Shown here piece by piece: positions 7,722 to 17,501 of a stretch of 64,000 nt of DNA (position 1 is the first letter of the stretch; every line of letters starts with the position of its first letter). The notes under the pieces are model-generated. The model saw only the letters and a program-made list of their open reading frames with translations. It was not told the DNA's origin and searched no databases. The position numbers and the translations under genes were made by a program. Origin of the DNA: Alphaproteobacteria bacterium (GTDB taxonomy: Bacteria > Pseudomonadota > Alphaproteobacteria > Rhizobiales > Xanthobacteraceae). The stretch covers positions 124,001 through 188,000 of the forward strand of contig VBAH01000072.1 in the NCBI GenBank assembly GCA_005884685.1, read 5' to 3'.

Positions 7722-7841
7722 ATGTCCAACTTGGACGCAAACTTGATCATCTATTTCACGTTCACCGCGATACTGAGCGCTGTGCTCAGCGAAATTGGCA
7801 AAGACCTTTGGAATTGGATCAAGCAGCGGTTCAGACGGTAA
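7722..7841 (+). CDS. 39-residue membrane peptide with basic amphipathic tail
   Basis: A short gene with GGAGG at 7711-7715, six bases before its ATG. The peptide begins MSNLDANLIIYFTFTAILSA, a single hydrophobic span, and ends KDLWNWIKQRFRR, a strongly basic, aromatic amphipathic helix, before TAA. This layout resembles small membrane-active peptides such as type I toxins, or a small regulatory membrane protein. It lies in the accessory patch between the RHH regulator and the metallopeptidase gene. No antisense RNA is recognisable by eye. Function is inferred only from physical character. Confidence 0.6.
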   Translation: MSNLDANLIIYFTFTAILSAVLSEIGKDLWNWIKQRFRR

Positions 7842-7921
7842 CGGGACGGGTCCGTTCGCCGAACTCGCCGCGCCGGCACGAGATCCAACGAGTGCAGTCA
7901 CAACTACGCAATTTGCGCGCT

Positions 7922-8623
7922 TCAAAACCTCAGCACCCGCACCCACCGCATCACATCGAGCAGCGTCGCCAGCGCGGCGGCGACGTAGGTGTAGGCCGCG
8001 GCCTTGAGCACGTTCTGCGCCGCCGGGATGTCGCCGGCGGAAAGATAGCGTCCACGGATGAGCGCCGGCAGCGCCTTGCCGAAGCTCGCGTCGAACTCGA
8101 CCGGCAACGTCACGAGATGCACCACCACCCGGATGCCGAGCAGCAGCACGCCGGCCAGAATCTCGAGCGCGAACAGCGCGGGCGACTTCATCACCACGAA
8201 CACGAGCGGCGAAAGCAGCAGCACGACGCTCGCTAGCCTTTCGACCCAGCCGAGCTGGCGCACCAAGGCAAGCCGCCGCATGAAGGCCGGCTCGCCGCGC
8301 GCGTGCTGCACGGCGTGCGAGACCTCGTGTGCCGCGACCGCAACGGCCGCGACCGAGCGGCCGTCGTGATGCTGCAGCGACAGCCGCACGGACTGTGCCT
8401 CGGGATCGTAGTGATCGCCCTTGTCGGTATCTTCCACCGTCACGGAGGGAAGGTTCGCCTCGTCGAGCAGATGGCGCGCCAGCTCTGCGCCGGTGCCCGG
8501 CAGGTCCGGCCGCTCCGTGCCGTATTTCGCCAGCACGCGCCGCACCCACAGCTGCGGGCCGAACACGAGGGCGAGCAAGGCGAGGCCCGCGACGGCAAGG
8601 AGGATGGGCATGGGGTTGAACAT
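7922..8623 (-). CDS. YugP-type membrane zinc metallopeptidase
   Basis: 233 residues of the neutral zinc metallopeptidase 2 family (PF04298). An N-terminal membrane segment (PILLAVAGLALLALVFG) is followed by a soluble part and then the zinc-binding HEVSHAVQH motif near residue 99, which fits HExxH. Two further hydrophobic segments follow (ASVVLLLSPLVFVVM and ALEILAGVLLLGIRVVVHLV). Length is normal. The substrate in these bacteria is unknown; a role in membrane protein quality control is a family-level guess. Its 3' end is partly duplicated at 6448-6576, and the interval between the two copies holds accessory genes. Confidence 0.88.
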   Translation of the reverse strand: MFNPMPILLAVAGLALLALVFGPQLWVRRVLAKYGTERPDLPGTGAELARHLLDEANLPSVTVEDTDKGDHYDPEAQSVRLSLQHHDGRSVAAVAVAAHEVSHAVQHARGEPAFMRRLALVRQLGWVERLASVVLLLSPLVFVVMKSPALFALEILAGVLLLGIRVVVHLVTLPVEFDASFGKALPALIRGRYLSAGDIPAAQNVLKAAAYTYVAAALATLLDVMRWVRVLRF

Positions 8624-8632
8624 AACCCACTT

Positions 8633-8703
8633 CCGCTCGTCCCCGCGAAAGCGGGGACCCAGGGGCCAAAGAACTGGATGCCCGCTTTCGCGGGCATGAG
8701 CGG
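8633..8703. repeat. Intergenic palindromic repeat, family A
   Basis: CCGCTC and GAGCGG outer arms enclose GTCCCCGCgaaaGCGGGGAC and ATGCCCGCtttcGCGGGCAT. This is the mirror arrangement of the copy at 625-693, with the spacer read in the opposite orientation (CAAAGAACTGG). It lies between the metallopeptidase gene and the next Bug gene. Confidence 0.85.
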
Positions 8704-8714
8704 ATGGTAGGGCG

Positions 8715-9695
8715 TCAATTCTCCGCCTTGATGTTCGCCTGCTTGACGATGGCGCCGAACTTCTCCGCCTCCGCCGCCACGAAAGCCTGAAACTCCGGCG
8801 CGCTCATCGGGCGCGGCACGATGCCCTGCACGTCGAGAGTCTCGGCGATCTTCTTCTCACGCAGGCTCGCGTTCACCAGATCATTGAGCCGCGTCACGAC
8901 CGGCTCCGGCGTGCCGGCGGGCGAGAACAGCCCGAACCAGTTGAGCAGCTCGTAGCCGTTCAGCTCGGGCACCGCTTCGGTGAGCGGCGCCACGTCGGGC
9001 AGTTGCGGCATGCGCTCGCGCGAGGTGACGGCGACCGCGCGCAGCTTGCCGCCCTGCATCAGCGGCAGCGCGGCGGCGAGACTCGTGAAGCTCATCGTCA
9101 CCGCGCCGGTCGCCACATCGGTCACGGCCGGCGCCGCGCCGCGATAGGGCACGTGCAGCACGTCGGTGCCGGCCATGTGGTTCATCAATTCGCCGGCAAG
9201 CTGCTGCGGATTGCCGATGCCGGAGGAGGAGAACGACAGCTTGCCCTTGTTGGCGCGCGCATAGGCGATCAGTTCCGGCCCGTTCGTCACCGGCGTCGTT
9301 ACGGCGACCACCACCACGCACGGCACGATGCCGATCAGCGCGACCGCGGCGAGCTCGCGCGCCGGATCGTAGGTCATGCGGCTGCCGTAGAGATGATGGT
9401 TGATCGCGACCTCGCCGGATGCGGCCATCAGCAAGGTCAGCCCGTCGGGCGGCGCTTTCGCGACCGCGTTGGCGGCGATCATCGCGCTTGCGCCCGGACG
9501 GTTCTCGACGATCACGGTCTGGCCGAAGGCCTGCTTCATCTGCTCGCCGAACAGGCGCGCGACGAGGTCGATGCCGCCGCCCGCCGGGTAGCCTGCGAGA
9601 ATGCGGATCGGCCGCTCCGGCCAGGTCTGCGCGCGCGCCGCACCGGCACTGGCCAGCAAGGCGAGCCCGGCCGCGAATCGTCGTCGGTTCAGCAC
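8715..9695 (-). CDS. Bug-family (TctC-like) periplasmic solute-binding protein
   Basis: 326 residues. The signal peptide NRRRFAAGLALLASAGAARA is Tat-like. The mature protein opens with WPERPIRILAGYPAGGGID and carries ENRPGASAMIAAN, PPDGLTLL and LHVPYRGAAPAVTDV, the usual ligand-site loops of the Bug family. It is a third orphan in this window without TctA/TctB partners. Family-A repeats flank it on both sides. The ligand is probably a carboxylate or an aromatic acid. Confidence 0.9.
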   Translation of the reverse strand: MLNRRRFAAGLALLASAGAARAQTWPERPIRILAGYPAGGGIDLVARLFGEQMKQAFGQTVIVENRPGASAMIAANAVAKAPPDGLTLLMAASGEVAINHHLYGSRMTYDPARELAAVALIGIVPCVVVVAVTTPVTNGPELIAYARANKGKLSFSSSGIGNPQQLAGELMNHMAGTDVLHVPYRGAAPAVTDVATGAVTMSFTSLAAALPLMQGGKLRAVAVTSRERMPQLPDVAPLTEAVPELNGYELLNWFGLFSPAGTPEPVVTRLNDLVNASLREKKIAETLDVQGIVPRPMSAPEFQAFVAAEAEKFGAIVKQANIKAEN

Positions 9696-9705
9696 GCGTC
9701 ATCTC

Positions 9706-9812
9706 CCGCTCGTCCCCGCGAAAGCGGGGACCCAGTCCCCCCACCCTACCCTCCCCCGCAAGCGGGGGAGGGATAAAGGGAGGGGGATTCCCGCTTTCGC
9801 GGGAATGAGCGG
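9706..9812. repeat. Intergenic palindromic repeat, family A, with a nested hairpin
   Basis: Outer CCGCTC and GAGCGG arms with GTCCCCGCgaaaGCGGGGAC and ATTCCCGCtttcGCGGGAAT. In place of the short spacer there is a further hairpin, CTCCCCCGCaaGCGGGGGAG, near 9750-9770. It is an expanded, composite copy of the family. Confidence 0.85.
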
Positions 9813-9864
9813 AGAGTGCCCCGGCGCTAACCGTTCATCAACTTTGGGCCCACGAAACCCCGCT

Positions 9865-9878
9865 AAATCTGCAGATTT
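9865..9878. promoter_or_regulatory. 14-bp perfect palindrome, possible operator
   Basis: AAATCTGCAGATTT stands in a locally AT-richer stretch about 137 bp upstream of the ATG at 10015, in the 200 bp between a family-A repeat and the small secreted-protein gene. It could be an operator for that gene. Chance occurrence cannot be excluded for a single 14-bp site. Confidence 0.3.
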
Positions 9879-10014
9879 GTTCATCTTTTCGCAGTGCGGC
9901 TCCATTTTTCCGACAAATTGCACGTGCTCAGGTGTGGCACCCGTGCTGGGGATGATTTATCACCTTCACCGCGTTCGGCGCACGGCCGATCGCTCCAACG
10001 AGGTCCTTAGCTCC

Positions 10015-10347
10015 ATGATGAAGACCCTCACCACCCTGACGGCTGCGGCGACCATCGCGGCCGCGCTCACCGCAGCGCCGACCGACGCCAACGCGCAACG
10101 GCGCTGGGGCCCGGCGGTCGGCCTCGGCATTCTCGGCGGCGTCGCCGCCGGCGCCATCGTCGGCAGTGCGATCGCCAACTCGTACGGTCCGGCTTACGTC
10201 GTGCAGCCGGGCTATGTGCCTTACGCGGCGTACGGCGGACCGGTCCCGGTCGGCTGCCCTGGCGGCTACTGGGCGCGCGTGCCGGTATACGATCCGTACG
10301 GCAACGTCGTCGGCTATCGCGGCCGTCCGCGCTTCTTCTGCCCGTAA
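10015..10347 (+). CDS. Small Gly/Tyr/Pro-rich exported protein
   Basis: 110 residues from ATGATG at 10015-10020; the frame is open further upstream, but a signal peptide begins exactly here. The signal (LTTLTAAATIAAALTAAPTDANA) precedes AQRRWGPAVG and a glycine-zipper-like hydrophobic stretch (LGILGGVAAGAIVGSAIA). The C-terminus is Tyr/Pro/Gly-rich with two cysteines (GCPGGYW and RFFCP). Proteins of this build are frequent in Bradyrhizobium relatives, with unknown envelope roles. A rho-independent terminator follows at 10378. Confidence 0.7.
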   Translation: MMKTLTTLTAAATIAAALTAAPTDANAQRRWGPAVGLGILGGVAAGAIVGSAIANSYGPAYVVQPGYVPYAAYGGPVPVGCPGGYWARVPVYDPYGNVVGYRGRPRFFCP

Positions 10348-10377
10348 GCGTAGAGGGCGCTTCGGCGCTTGAATGAG

Positions 10378-10410
10378 AACCCGGCGCGCTGCCAGGCGCG
10401 GCCGGGTTTT
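10378..10410 (+). terminator. Rho-independent terminator
   Basis: AACCCGGCgcgc and gcgcgGCCGGGTT pair around a TGCCAG loop, followed by a run of T. It ends the transcript of the small exported-protein gene and sits immediately before the stop codon of the convergent transglycosylase gene at 10411. Confidence 0.8.
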
Positions 10411-11628
10411 TCATTGCATGTGGTCAAGCACCGCCTGCGAGGGCCAGCAGTCGAGCGTCAATCCGTTCGCCTTCTGGTACGCGCCGAGCGCGGCGCGCGT
10501 CAGCATGCCGGCCTTGCCGTCGATCTTGTCCTGATAGAGCCCGCGGCGCGTCAGCTCGCGCTGCATGCGCTCGAGCGCGGCCGAGGAAAGCTGCGCGACC
10601 TTCTGCCATTTTTGTTCGAACGGCCGCGCGCCCGCGATGCGCTCGGCGAGATGGCCGAGGAACAGCACGTAGAGATCGGAATAATTGTAGTCCTTCAGGA
10701 CGAAATAGTTCTTCGTCACCAGGAACGACGGGCCGGACAGTCCGGCGGGCATCAGCAATGAGGCTTCCTGCGAGAGCTCGGTTGCGCCGAGCCTGACGCC
10801 GTAGGCCGGCGCGTAGCCGCGCCTGCCCCATTCGCCGATCGGCGCCTTCACCTCCGGCTGTGCGATGGTGCAGTCGACATCGCGCGGCGGCTTCACCTCA
10901 TAGGCAAAGCGCAGCCCGCGCTGCCAGCCGAGCGCGGCAAGATGATTGGCGATGGTGCCGAGCGCATCCGGCACCGAAGTCCAGATGTCGCGTTTGCCGT
11001 CGCCGTCGAAATCGACCGCGTAGTTGTAGAAGCCCGAGGGCAGCAGCTGCGGGTGGCCCAGCGCGCCGGCCCAGGACGAGTGCATCGCGGCGAGCGTCAC
11101 GTGCCCCTCCTGCAGCATCTTGAGCGCGAGCAGGAATTCCTCGCGGAACTGCTCCTTGCGCCGGCCGAGATACGCCTGCGTGGCAAGCGCGCGGATCGCG
11201 CTGTACGGCAGCTTCGCCGCGCCGTAGTTCGTCTCACGCCCCCAGATCGCCAGCACGATCGCGCCCGGCACGCCGAAGCGCTGCTCGATTTTCGCAAGCG
11301 TCGCGCGATGCTGGCCGGCGAGCGCGCGCCCCTGCGCGGCGAGGCGGTCGAATACGGACTCCTTCAGGTAGTCCGCCGGCGTCTGCACGAACTCGGCCTG
11401 TGCCGGCTGGCGGTCCGGCCGGCCGGGAATGATGAGATCGGGCAGCGTGAGATCCGGCTCGAGCGAGCGCGTCGCACTGTCGAAGGTCGCACGCGTGACG
11501 CCGAGGGCTTGCGCGGCGGGATAAAGACTTTCCACGAAGCGCGTGAACGCCGCGTCGGCGGCCTGCGCGGCAGGCGACACCAGCAGCGAGACGAGCAAGA
11601 CCGCGAGGCGTAACTGCGTGCACTCCAT
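10411..11628 (-). CDS. Lytic murein transglycosylase (MltB-like) with C-terminal peptidoglycan-binding domain
   Basis: 405 residues. After a signal peptide (LAVLLVSLLVSPAAQA) comes the SLT_2/MltB-type catalytic domain with AIWGRETNYG, whose glutamate corresponds to the catalytic acid of this family, then ALGHPQLLPSGFYNYAVDFD, GDGKRDIW and NHLAALGW. A PG_binding_1 domain forms the C-terminus (RRGLYQDKIDGKAGMLTRAA). The enzyme cleaves glycan strands of peptidoglycan in the periplasm, leaving 1,6-anhydro ends. No lipobox is seen, so it is soluble or periplasmic. It is divergent from the enolase-superfamily gene at 11691. Confidence 0.9.
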   Translation of the reverse strand: MECTQLRLAVLLVSLLVSPAAQAADAAFTRFVESLYPAAQALGVTRATFDSATRSLEPDLTLPDLIIPGRPDRQPAQAEFVQTPADYLKESVFDRLAAQGRALAGQHRATLAKIEQRFGVPGAIVLAIWGRETNYGAAKLPYSAIRALATQAYLGRRKEQFREEFLLALKMLQEGHVTLAAMHSSWAGALGHPQLLPSGFYNYAVDFDGDGKRDIWTSVPDALGTIANHLAALGWQRGLRFAYEVKPPRDVDCTIAQPEVKAPIGEWGRRGYAPAYGVRLGATELSQEASLLMPAGLSGPSFLVTKNYFVLKDYNYSDLYVLFLGHLAERIAGARPFEQKWQKVAQLSSAALERMQRELTRRGLYQDKIDGKAGMLTRAALGAYQKANGLTLDCWPSQAVLDHMQ

Positions 11629-11690
11629 TGCGGTGTCTTATAGCTCATCCCGTGGCAGGTGCCCGAACAAGCCGTTATGGTCGGCTGCCC

Positions 11691-12839
11691 ATGAAAATCA
11701 CCGATCTCGCGATCCACGTACTGAAAAGTCCCCTGTCCGAACCCTTCGCGTTTTCGCAAGGCTGGGTGCGGCAGCGTTCGGCCACGCTGGTCGAAGTGCT
11801 GACCGACGAAGGCATTAGCGGCTGGGGCGAAGCATTCGCTCAGGGGCTGGAGCCACCCGAGATCGCCGCCACCGTCATCGACAAGGCGCTGCGGCCGCTG
11901 CTGATCGGCGCCGACCCGCTCGACACCGAGGTGCTGTGGCACCGCATGTACCACATGACGCGCGACTACGGCCGCAAGGGCTCGGTCGTCGCGGCGATCA
12001 GCGCCGTCGACATCGCGCTGTGGGATATCGCGGGGAAATTCCACGGCACGCCGATTTACAAATTGCTCGGCGGCGCGTTCCGCACGCGCGTTCAGCCTTA
12101 CGCCACCGGCTTCTACCGCATCAAGGGCCGGGGTGAAGGCCAGCGCCTGGCCGAAGAGGCGCTGCGGCATTTCGAGGCGGGCTTCACCCTGATGAAGGTC
12201 AAGCTCGGATACGGGGTCGAGGACGACATCGCCAGCATGCGCGAGATCGGCCGCGCGATTCAGGGCAAGCCGATCCGGCTGATGGTCGACACCAATCACG
12301 CCTACGGCCGCGCCGAAGCGCTGCGGCTCGGCCGCGCGCTCGAGGAACACGATTTGCGCTGGTACGAGGAGCCCGTCGTGCCGGAGGACGTTGCGGGCTA
12401 CACCGAAATGCGCGCCAAGCTTTCGATGCCGATCGCCGGCGGCGAGAACGAGCATACGCTGTTCGGATTTCGCGAGTTGCTAGCGGCAGGCGCGGTCGAC
12501 ATCGCGCAGCCCGACATCGGCTCATGCGGCGGCATCACGGCGGCGCGTCACATCATGGCGCTGGCGCAGTCGCACGGGGTGCAGGTGAACCCGCATGTCT
12601 GGGGCTCGGCTATCGCGCAGGCGGCGTCGCTGCACGTGATCGCCGCCGTGCCGGTCGCGCATCACTCGCTCTATCCGCAGGAGCCGGTCCTCGAATACGA
12701 CCGCTCGTCGCACCCGTTTCGCCGCGAGCTGATCCAAGAACCGATCGAACTGGTGGACGGCTGGGTGCACGTTACGGACAAACCGGGGCTCGGCATTGAG
12801 GTGGATCGCGCGACGATCGACCGGTATCGCGCCGGCTAG
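11691..12839 (+). CDS. Mandelate racemase/muconate lactonizing-type enolase-superfamily enzyme
   Basis: 382 residues from MKITDLAIHV; longer upstream readings have no support. The enolase-superfamily barrel residues are present: the KxK motif in LMKVKLG, metal ligands in LMVDTN, WYEEPV and GGENE, the Asp of AQPDIGSCGG and His in VNPHVWGS. KxK plus the His-Asp dyad places it in the mandelate racemase subgroup, so a sugar-acid dehydratase or racemase reaction is likely. The substrate cannot be assigned. A second paralogue lies at 15222 next to another Bug binding-protein gene, which suggests uptake and dehydration of hydroxy or sugar acids. Confidence 0.88.
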   Translation: MKITDLAIHVLKSPLSEPFAFSQGWVRQRSATLVEVLTDEGISGWGEAFAQGLEPPEIAATVIDKALRPLLIGADPLDTEVLWHRMYHMTRDYGRKGSVVAAISAVDIALWDIAGKFHGTPIYKLLGGAFRTRVQPYATGFYRIKGRGEGQRLAEEALRHFEAGFTLMKVKLGYGVEDDIASMREIGRAIQGKPIRLMVDTNHAYGRAEALRLGRALEEHDLRWYEEPVVPEDVAGYTEMRAKLSMPIAGGENEHTLFGFRELLAAGAVDIAQPDIGSCGGITAARHIMALAQSHGVQVNPHVWGSAIAQAASLHVIAAVPVAHHSLYPQEPVLEYDRSSHPFRRELIQEPIELVDGWVHVTDKPGLGIEVDRATIDRYRAG

Positions 12840-12869
12840 ATGGTGATGTTTGAACTCGCTACGCCGCAG

Positions 12870-12950
12870 CGTCATTGCGAGCGAAGCGAAGCAATCCAGC
12901 GTGCTGCGGTCACCGGATTGCTTCGTCGCTTCCGCTCCTCACAATGACGG
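12870..12950. repeat. Intergenic palindromic repeat, family C (CGTCATTGCGAG...CAATGACG)
   Basis: CGTCATTGCGAGCGAAGCGA and the complementary right half, which ends in CAATGACG, enclose CAATCC/GGATTG inner arms. It is a third repeat type, seen once here, between two convergent genes. Confidence 0.85.
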
Positions 12951-12956
12951 TAACGA

Positions 12957-14609
<1,653 letters not shown>

Positions 14610-14703
14610 TCTGCCCTGCCCTTCCTGAAATGTCGGGAATTCGGCGCTGATGTAGCCATCGCGCGACAGAAGGGCAAGCGGATCGATTTTGGAGCAAACC
14701 GCA

Positions 14704-15150
14704 ATGCTGGAACTGGCCATCTACATAATGCTGGCACTCGCGGCAGGGGGGTGCGTGGTCACGCAGCAGGCCCTCAATGCAAACCTGCGAACGGCCTTGG
14801 ATTCGGCAGCCTGGTCCGGCGTCATCAGCTATGCGGCGGGACTCCTCTGCATGCTCGCTTTGGTCCTGGTGACGCACGAATCCCTTCCCACCATGGGAGC
14901 GATCGGTCGTGTCCCGCTCTGGGCCTGGACCGGCGGCGTCTTCGGCGCCCTCTTCATCATCGGCGGAATCGTGCTCATTCCGCACCTCGGAGCCGCGACC
15001 TTCATCGCGCTGCTCATCACCGGGCAGATGACCGCCGCCATCGCCTTCGATCATTTCGGGCTGTTCGGGCTCGCGCAGCGCTCCGCGGACCTGCCGCGCC
15101 TGATCGGGGCGGCGCTGCTTGTCGCCGGCGTCATTCTGGTTCGCCGGTAG
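14704..15150 (+). CDS. DMT-superfamily membrane protein (DUF606/YdcZ type)
   Basis: 148 residues with about five hydrophobic segments. GGAG at 14691-14694, nine bases before the ATG at 14704, selects this start over a TTG five codons earlier. [19 protein letters not shown] in the first loop and [20 protein letters not shown] in the middle are typical of the half-size DMT family DUF606. Such proteins may form dimers for small-molecule export; the substrate is unknown. It is divergent from ettA and precedes the racemase-like gene by about 70 bp on the same strand. Confidence 0.85.
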   Translation: MLELAIYIMLALAAGGCVVTQQALNANLRTALDSAAWSGVISYAAGLLCMLALVLVTHESLPTMGAIGRVPLWAWTGGVFGALFIIGGIVLIPHLGAATFIALLITGQMTAAIAFDHFGLFGLAQRSADLPRLIGAALLVAGVILVRR

Positions 15151-15221
15151 GGCTATGCGCGCTGCGACTGGCGGCCGGCGAGCGCGGATGCAATAAGTCT
15201 CCAAACATTGCGGGAGGATCG

Positions 15222-16394
15222 ATGGCGGAAGATCCGGGCTCAACGGACAAGGACTTGCATATCAAGGACGTGAAGGCGTTTGCCACGTCGTACCCGATCC
15301 CTCCCGGTCAGAGCGTGACGCTCGGTATCGGCCGCGCGGTGAAGCGCGATGCCGTGGTGGTGAAGGTCACGACGCAAGGTGGGCTCGTCGGCTACGGCGA
15401 GTCGCACCATGGCCGCGCCCACACCGCGATCGCGCAGCTTGTGAACACGACACTGCGCCAGCTCATTCTCGGTATGAATGCCGCCGACGTCGTCGGCTGC
15501 TGGAACCGGATCTACTCGCGCCAGCTTGCGAGCCACGGCATGGGAGCGGGCTGCGCCATGGCGATGAGCGGCATCGACATGGCGTTGTGGGATATCCGCG
15601 GCAAGGCGACGGGCTGGCCGCTGTACCGGCTGCTCGGCGGCGCGCAGAAGCCGATCCCCGCCTATGCGGGTGGCGTCTCGCTCGGCTATCAGGAGCCCGC
15701 CGCATTGGTCGATGAGGTGCAGCCGCATCTTGCCGCCGGCTACAGGGCGGTGAAGCTGCGCGTCGGCGACACGCCGGCGCGCGATCTCGCGCGCATCGCG
15801 GCGGTGCGCAAGGCGGCCGGCGACGAGATCGACATTCTGGTGGATGCGAACACGGCCTACTCGGTGAAGGACGCGCGCGCCGTAATGCCGGGCATGGACG
15901 ACTACAATGTCGGCTGGCTGGAGGAGCCGTTCCCGCCGCACGATCACCGCAGCTATGCACTTGCGAAGGAGTTCGGCCGCGTGCCGCTCGCCTCGGGCGA
16001 AAACCACTTCACGCGCTACGAGTTCAACCGCGTGATCGAGGACGGGGCGATCACGATCCTGCAGCCGGACCTGTCGAAGACCGGCGGCATCACGGAAATG
16101 ATGCGCATCGCCGCGATGGCGTCGGCCTACAAATTGCCGATCAATCCGCACACCTGCATGACCGGCCTGAACATGGCGGCGACGATCCATGTGCTCGCAG
16201 CGATCGACAACGGCGGCTATTTCGAGGGCGATGTCTCGAAGAACAATCTGTTCCGCGACGAGCTGACGAGTTCACCTTATACAGTGGACAAGGACGGCAA
16301 CGTGCATCCGCTGGAAAAGCCGGGCATCGGCGTCGAGGTGAATGAGGACTTTCTCGCCGAGCACCCGCCGATCGAAGGGCCGGGTTACGTCTGA
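15222..16394 (+). CDS. Mandelate racemase/muconate lactonizing-type enolase-superfamily enzyme
   Basis: 390 residues starting MAEDPGSTDK, with GGGAGGA 4-5 bp upstream. Barrel residues are AVKLRVG (KxR in place of KxK), LVDANTAY, WLEEPFPP, ASGENHF, LQPDLSKTGG and INPHTCMTG. The second lysine of KxK is arginine here, so it differs from the enzyme at 11691 and may follow a different half-reaction, dehydration rather than racemisation. It is followed by a Bug binding-protein gene 141 bp downstream on the same strand, the common pairing of a carboxylate importer with a sugar-acid or hydroxy-acid enzyme. Confidence 0.87.
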   Translation: MAEDPGSTDKDLHIKDVKAFATSYPIPPGQSVTLGIGRAVKRDAVVVKVTTQGGLVGYGESHHGRAHTAIAQLVNTTLRQLILGMNAADVVGCWNRIYSRQLASHGMGAGCAMAMSGIDMALWDIRGKATGWPLYRLLGGAQKPIPAYAGGVSLGYQEPAALVDEVQPHLAAGYRAVKLRVGDTPARDLARIAAVRKAAGDEIDILVDANTAYSVKDARAVMPGMDDYNVGWLEEPFPPHDHRSYALAKEFGRVPLASGENHFTRYEFNRVIEDGAITILQPDLSKTGGITEMMRIAAMASAYKLPINPHTCMTGLNMAATIHVLAAIDNGGYFEGDVSKNNLFRDELTSSPYTVDKDGNVHPLEKPGIGVEVNEDFLAEHPPIEGPGYV

Positions 16395-16401
16395 GTTTAT
16401 T

Positions 16402-16513
16402 CCGCTCGTCCCCGCCCTCGGGCCGGGCCTTGGGCGGCCCGCCCAAGGACAGGCTCCAGCGGGGACCCAGTTCTTTGCAAGGCACTGATGCCCGCTGTCG
16501 CGGGCATGAGCGG
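16402..16513. repeat. Intergenic palindromic repeat, family A, long variant
   Basis: Outer CCGCTC and GAGCGG arms. The left hairpin is enlarged: CGGGCCGGGCCTTGGGCGGC sequence leads into CAGGCTCCAGCGGGGACCC. The right hairpin is ATGCCCGCtgtcGCGGGCAT. The spacer contains AGTTCTTTGC. It lies between two co-directional genes and could attenuate transcription into the Bug gene. Confidence 0.8.
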
Positions 16514-16535
16514 AGAATAAGGAGCAACTAAGCAC

Positions 16536-17495
16536 ATGCGACGATTTATCGGCTTCGTTCTCGCTGCGGTCGTATCATCCGCCTCCCCTGCCCTTGCCGA
16601 CTATCCCGACAAGACGATCCGCATCGTCGTTCCCTACCCGCCCGGTGGCTTCAATGACACGCTCGGCCGTATCGTGGCGCAGAAGCTCACCGATGACTGG
16701 GGCGTTGCGGCCGTGGTGGAAAACCGGCCGGGCGGCGGCACGCTGATCGGCACGGACTCGGTCGCGAAAGCGCCGGCTGACGGCTACACGCTGCTGGTGG
16801 TGGCGTTTCCATTCGCCGTGAACCCGAGCCTCTACGCGAAGCTCCCGTACGACACCGTGAAAGACTTCGCGCCGCTGATCCTTGCCGGGCAGACGCCGAA
16901 CCTGCTGGTGGTCAATCCCGAGGTGCCGGTGAAATCCGTAAAGGAACTGATCGACACCGCGAAGGCCGAGCCCGGCTCGCTCAGCTATGGCTCGACCGGC
17001 AGCGGCTCCTCGAACCATCTGTCGATGGAGCTGTTCCGCCTGATGACGGGCACGCAGATCGTGCACGTGCCCTACAAGGGCTCGGCGCCGATGGTAACCG
17101 ACCTGCTCGGCGGCCACGTGCAGGTCGCGTTCGACAACACGCCGAACGTGCTGCCGCAAGTGAAGGCCGGCAAGCTGCGCGCGCTCGCGATCACCAGCGC
17201 GGCGCGCCATCCGATGGCGCCCGAGGTGCCGACGGTCGCGGAAGCCGGCGTACCCGGCTATGAGGTCGGCGTCTGGTTCGGGCTGGTCGCCCCGGCCGCA
17301 ACGCCCCCGAATGTGCTGGCGAAGCTCAACGGCGAACTCAACAAGATCCTCGCCATGCCGGACGTGAAGCAGAAATTCGCTGATCAGGGCGTCGATCCGG
17401 TCGGCGGCACGCGCGAGCGATTTGCCGAGCACATCGCCGCCCAGATCGAGAAGTGGGGCAAGGTGGTGAAGGAATCCGGCGCGAAGGTGGAGTAG
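16536..17495 (+). CDS. Bug-family (TctC-like) periplasmic solute-binding protein
   Basis: 319 residues with a Sec signal (RRFIGFVLAAVVSSASPALA). Landmarks are YPDKTIRIVVPYPPGGFND, ENRPGGGTLIGTD, PADGYTLLVV and HVPYKGSAPMVTDLLGGH. It is the fourth orphan Bug protein in the window. It lies downstream of the enolase-superfamily enzyme at 15222 and probably supplies its substrate. RBS-like AAGGAGCAA is visible about 12 bp upstream. Confidence 0.9.
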   Translation: MRRFIGFVLAAVVSSASPALADYPDKTIRIVVPYPPGGFNDTLGRIVAQKLTDDWGVAAVVENRPGGGTLIGTDSVAKAPADGYTLLVVAFPFAVNPSLYAKLPYDTVKDFAPLILAGQTPNLLVVNPEVPVKSVKELIDTAKAEPGSLSYGSTGSGSSNHLSMELFRLMTGTQIVHVPYKGSAPMVTDLLGGHVQVAFDNTPNVLPQVKAGKLRALAITSAARHPMAPEVPTVAEAGVPGYEVGVWFGLVAPAATPPNVLAKLNGELNKILAMPDVKQKFADQGVDPVGGTRERFAEHIAAQIEKWGKVVKESGAKVE

Positions 17496-17501
17496 CGCGC
17501 C

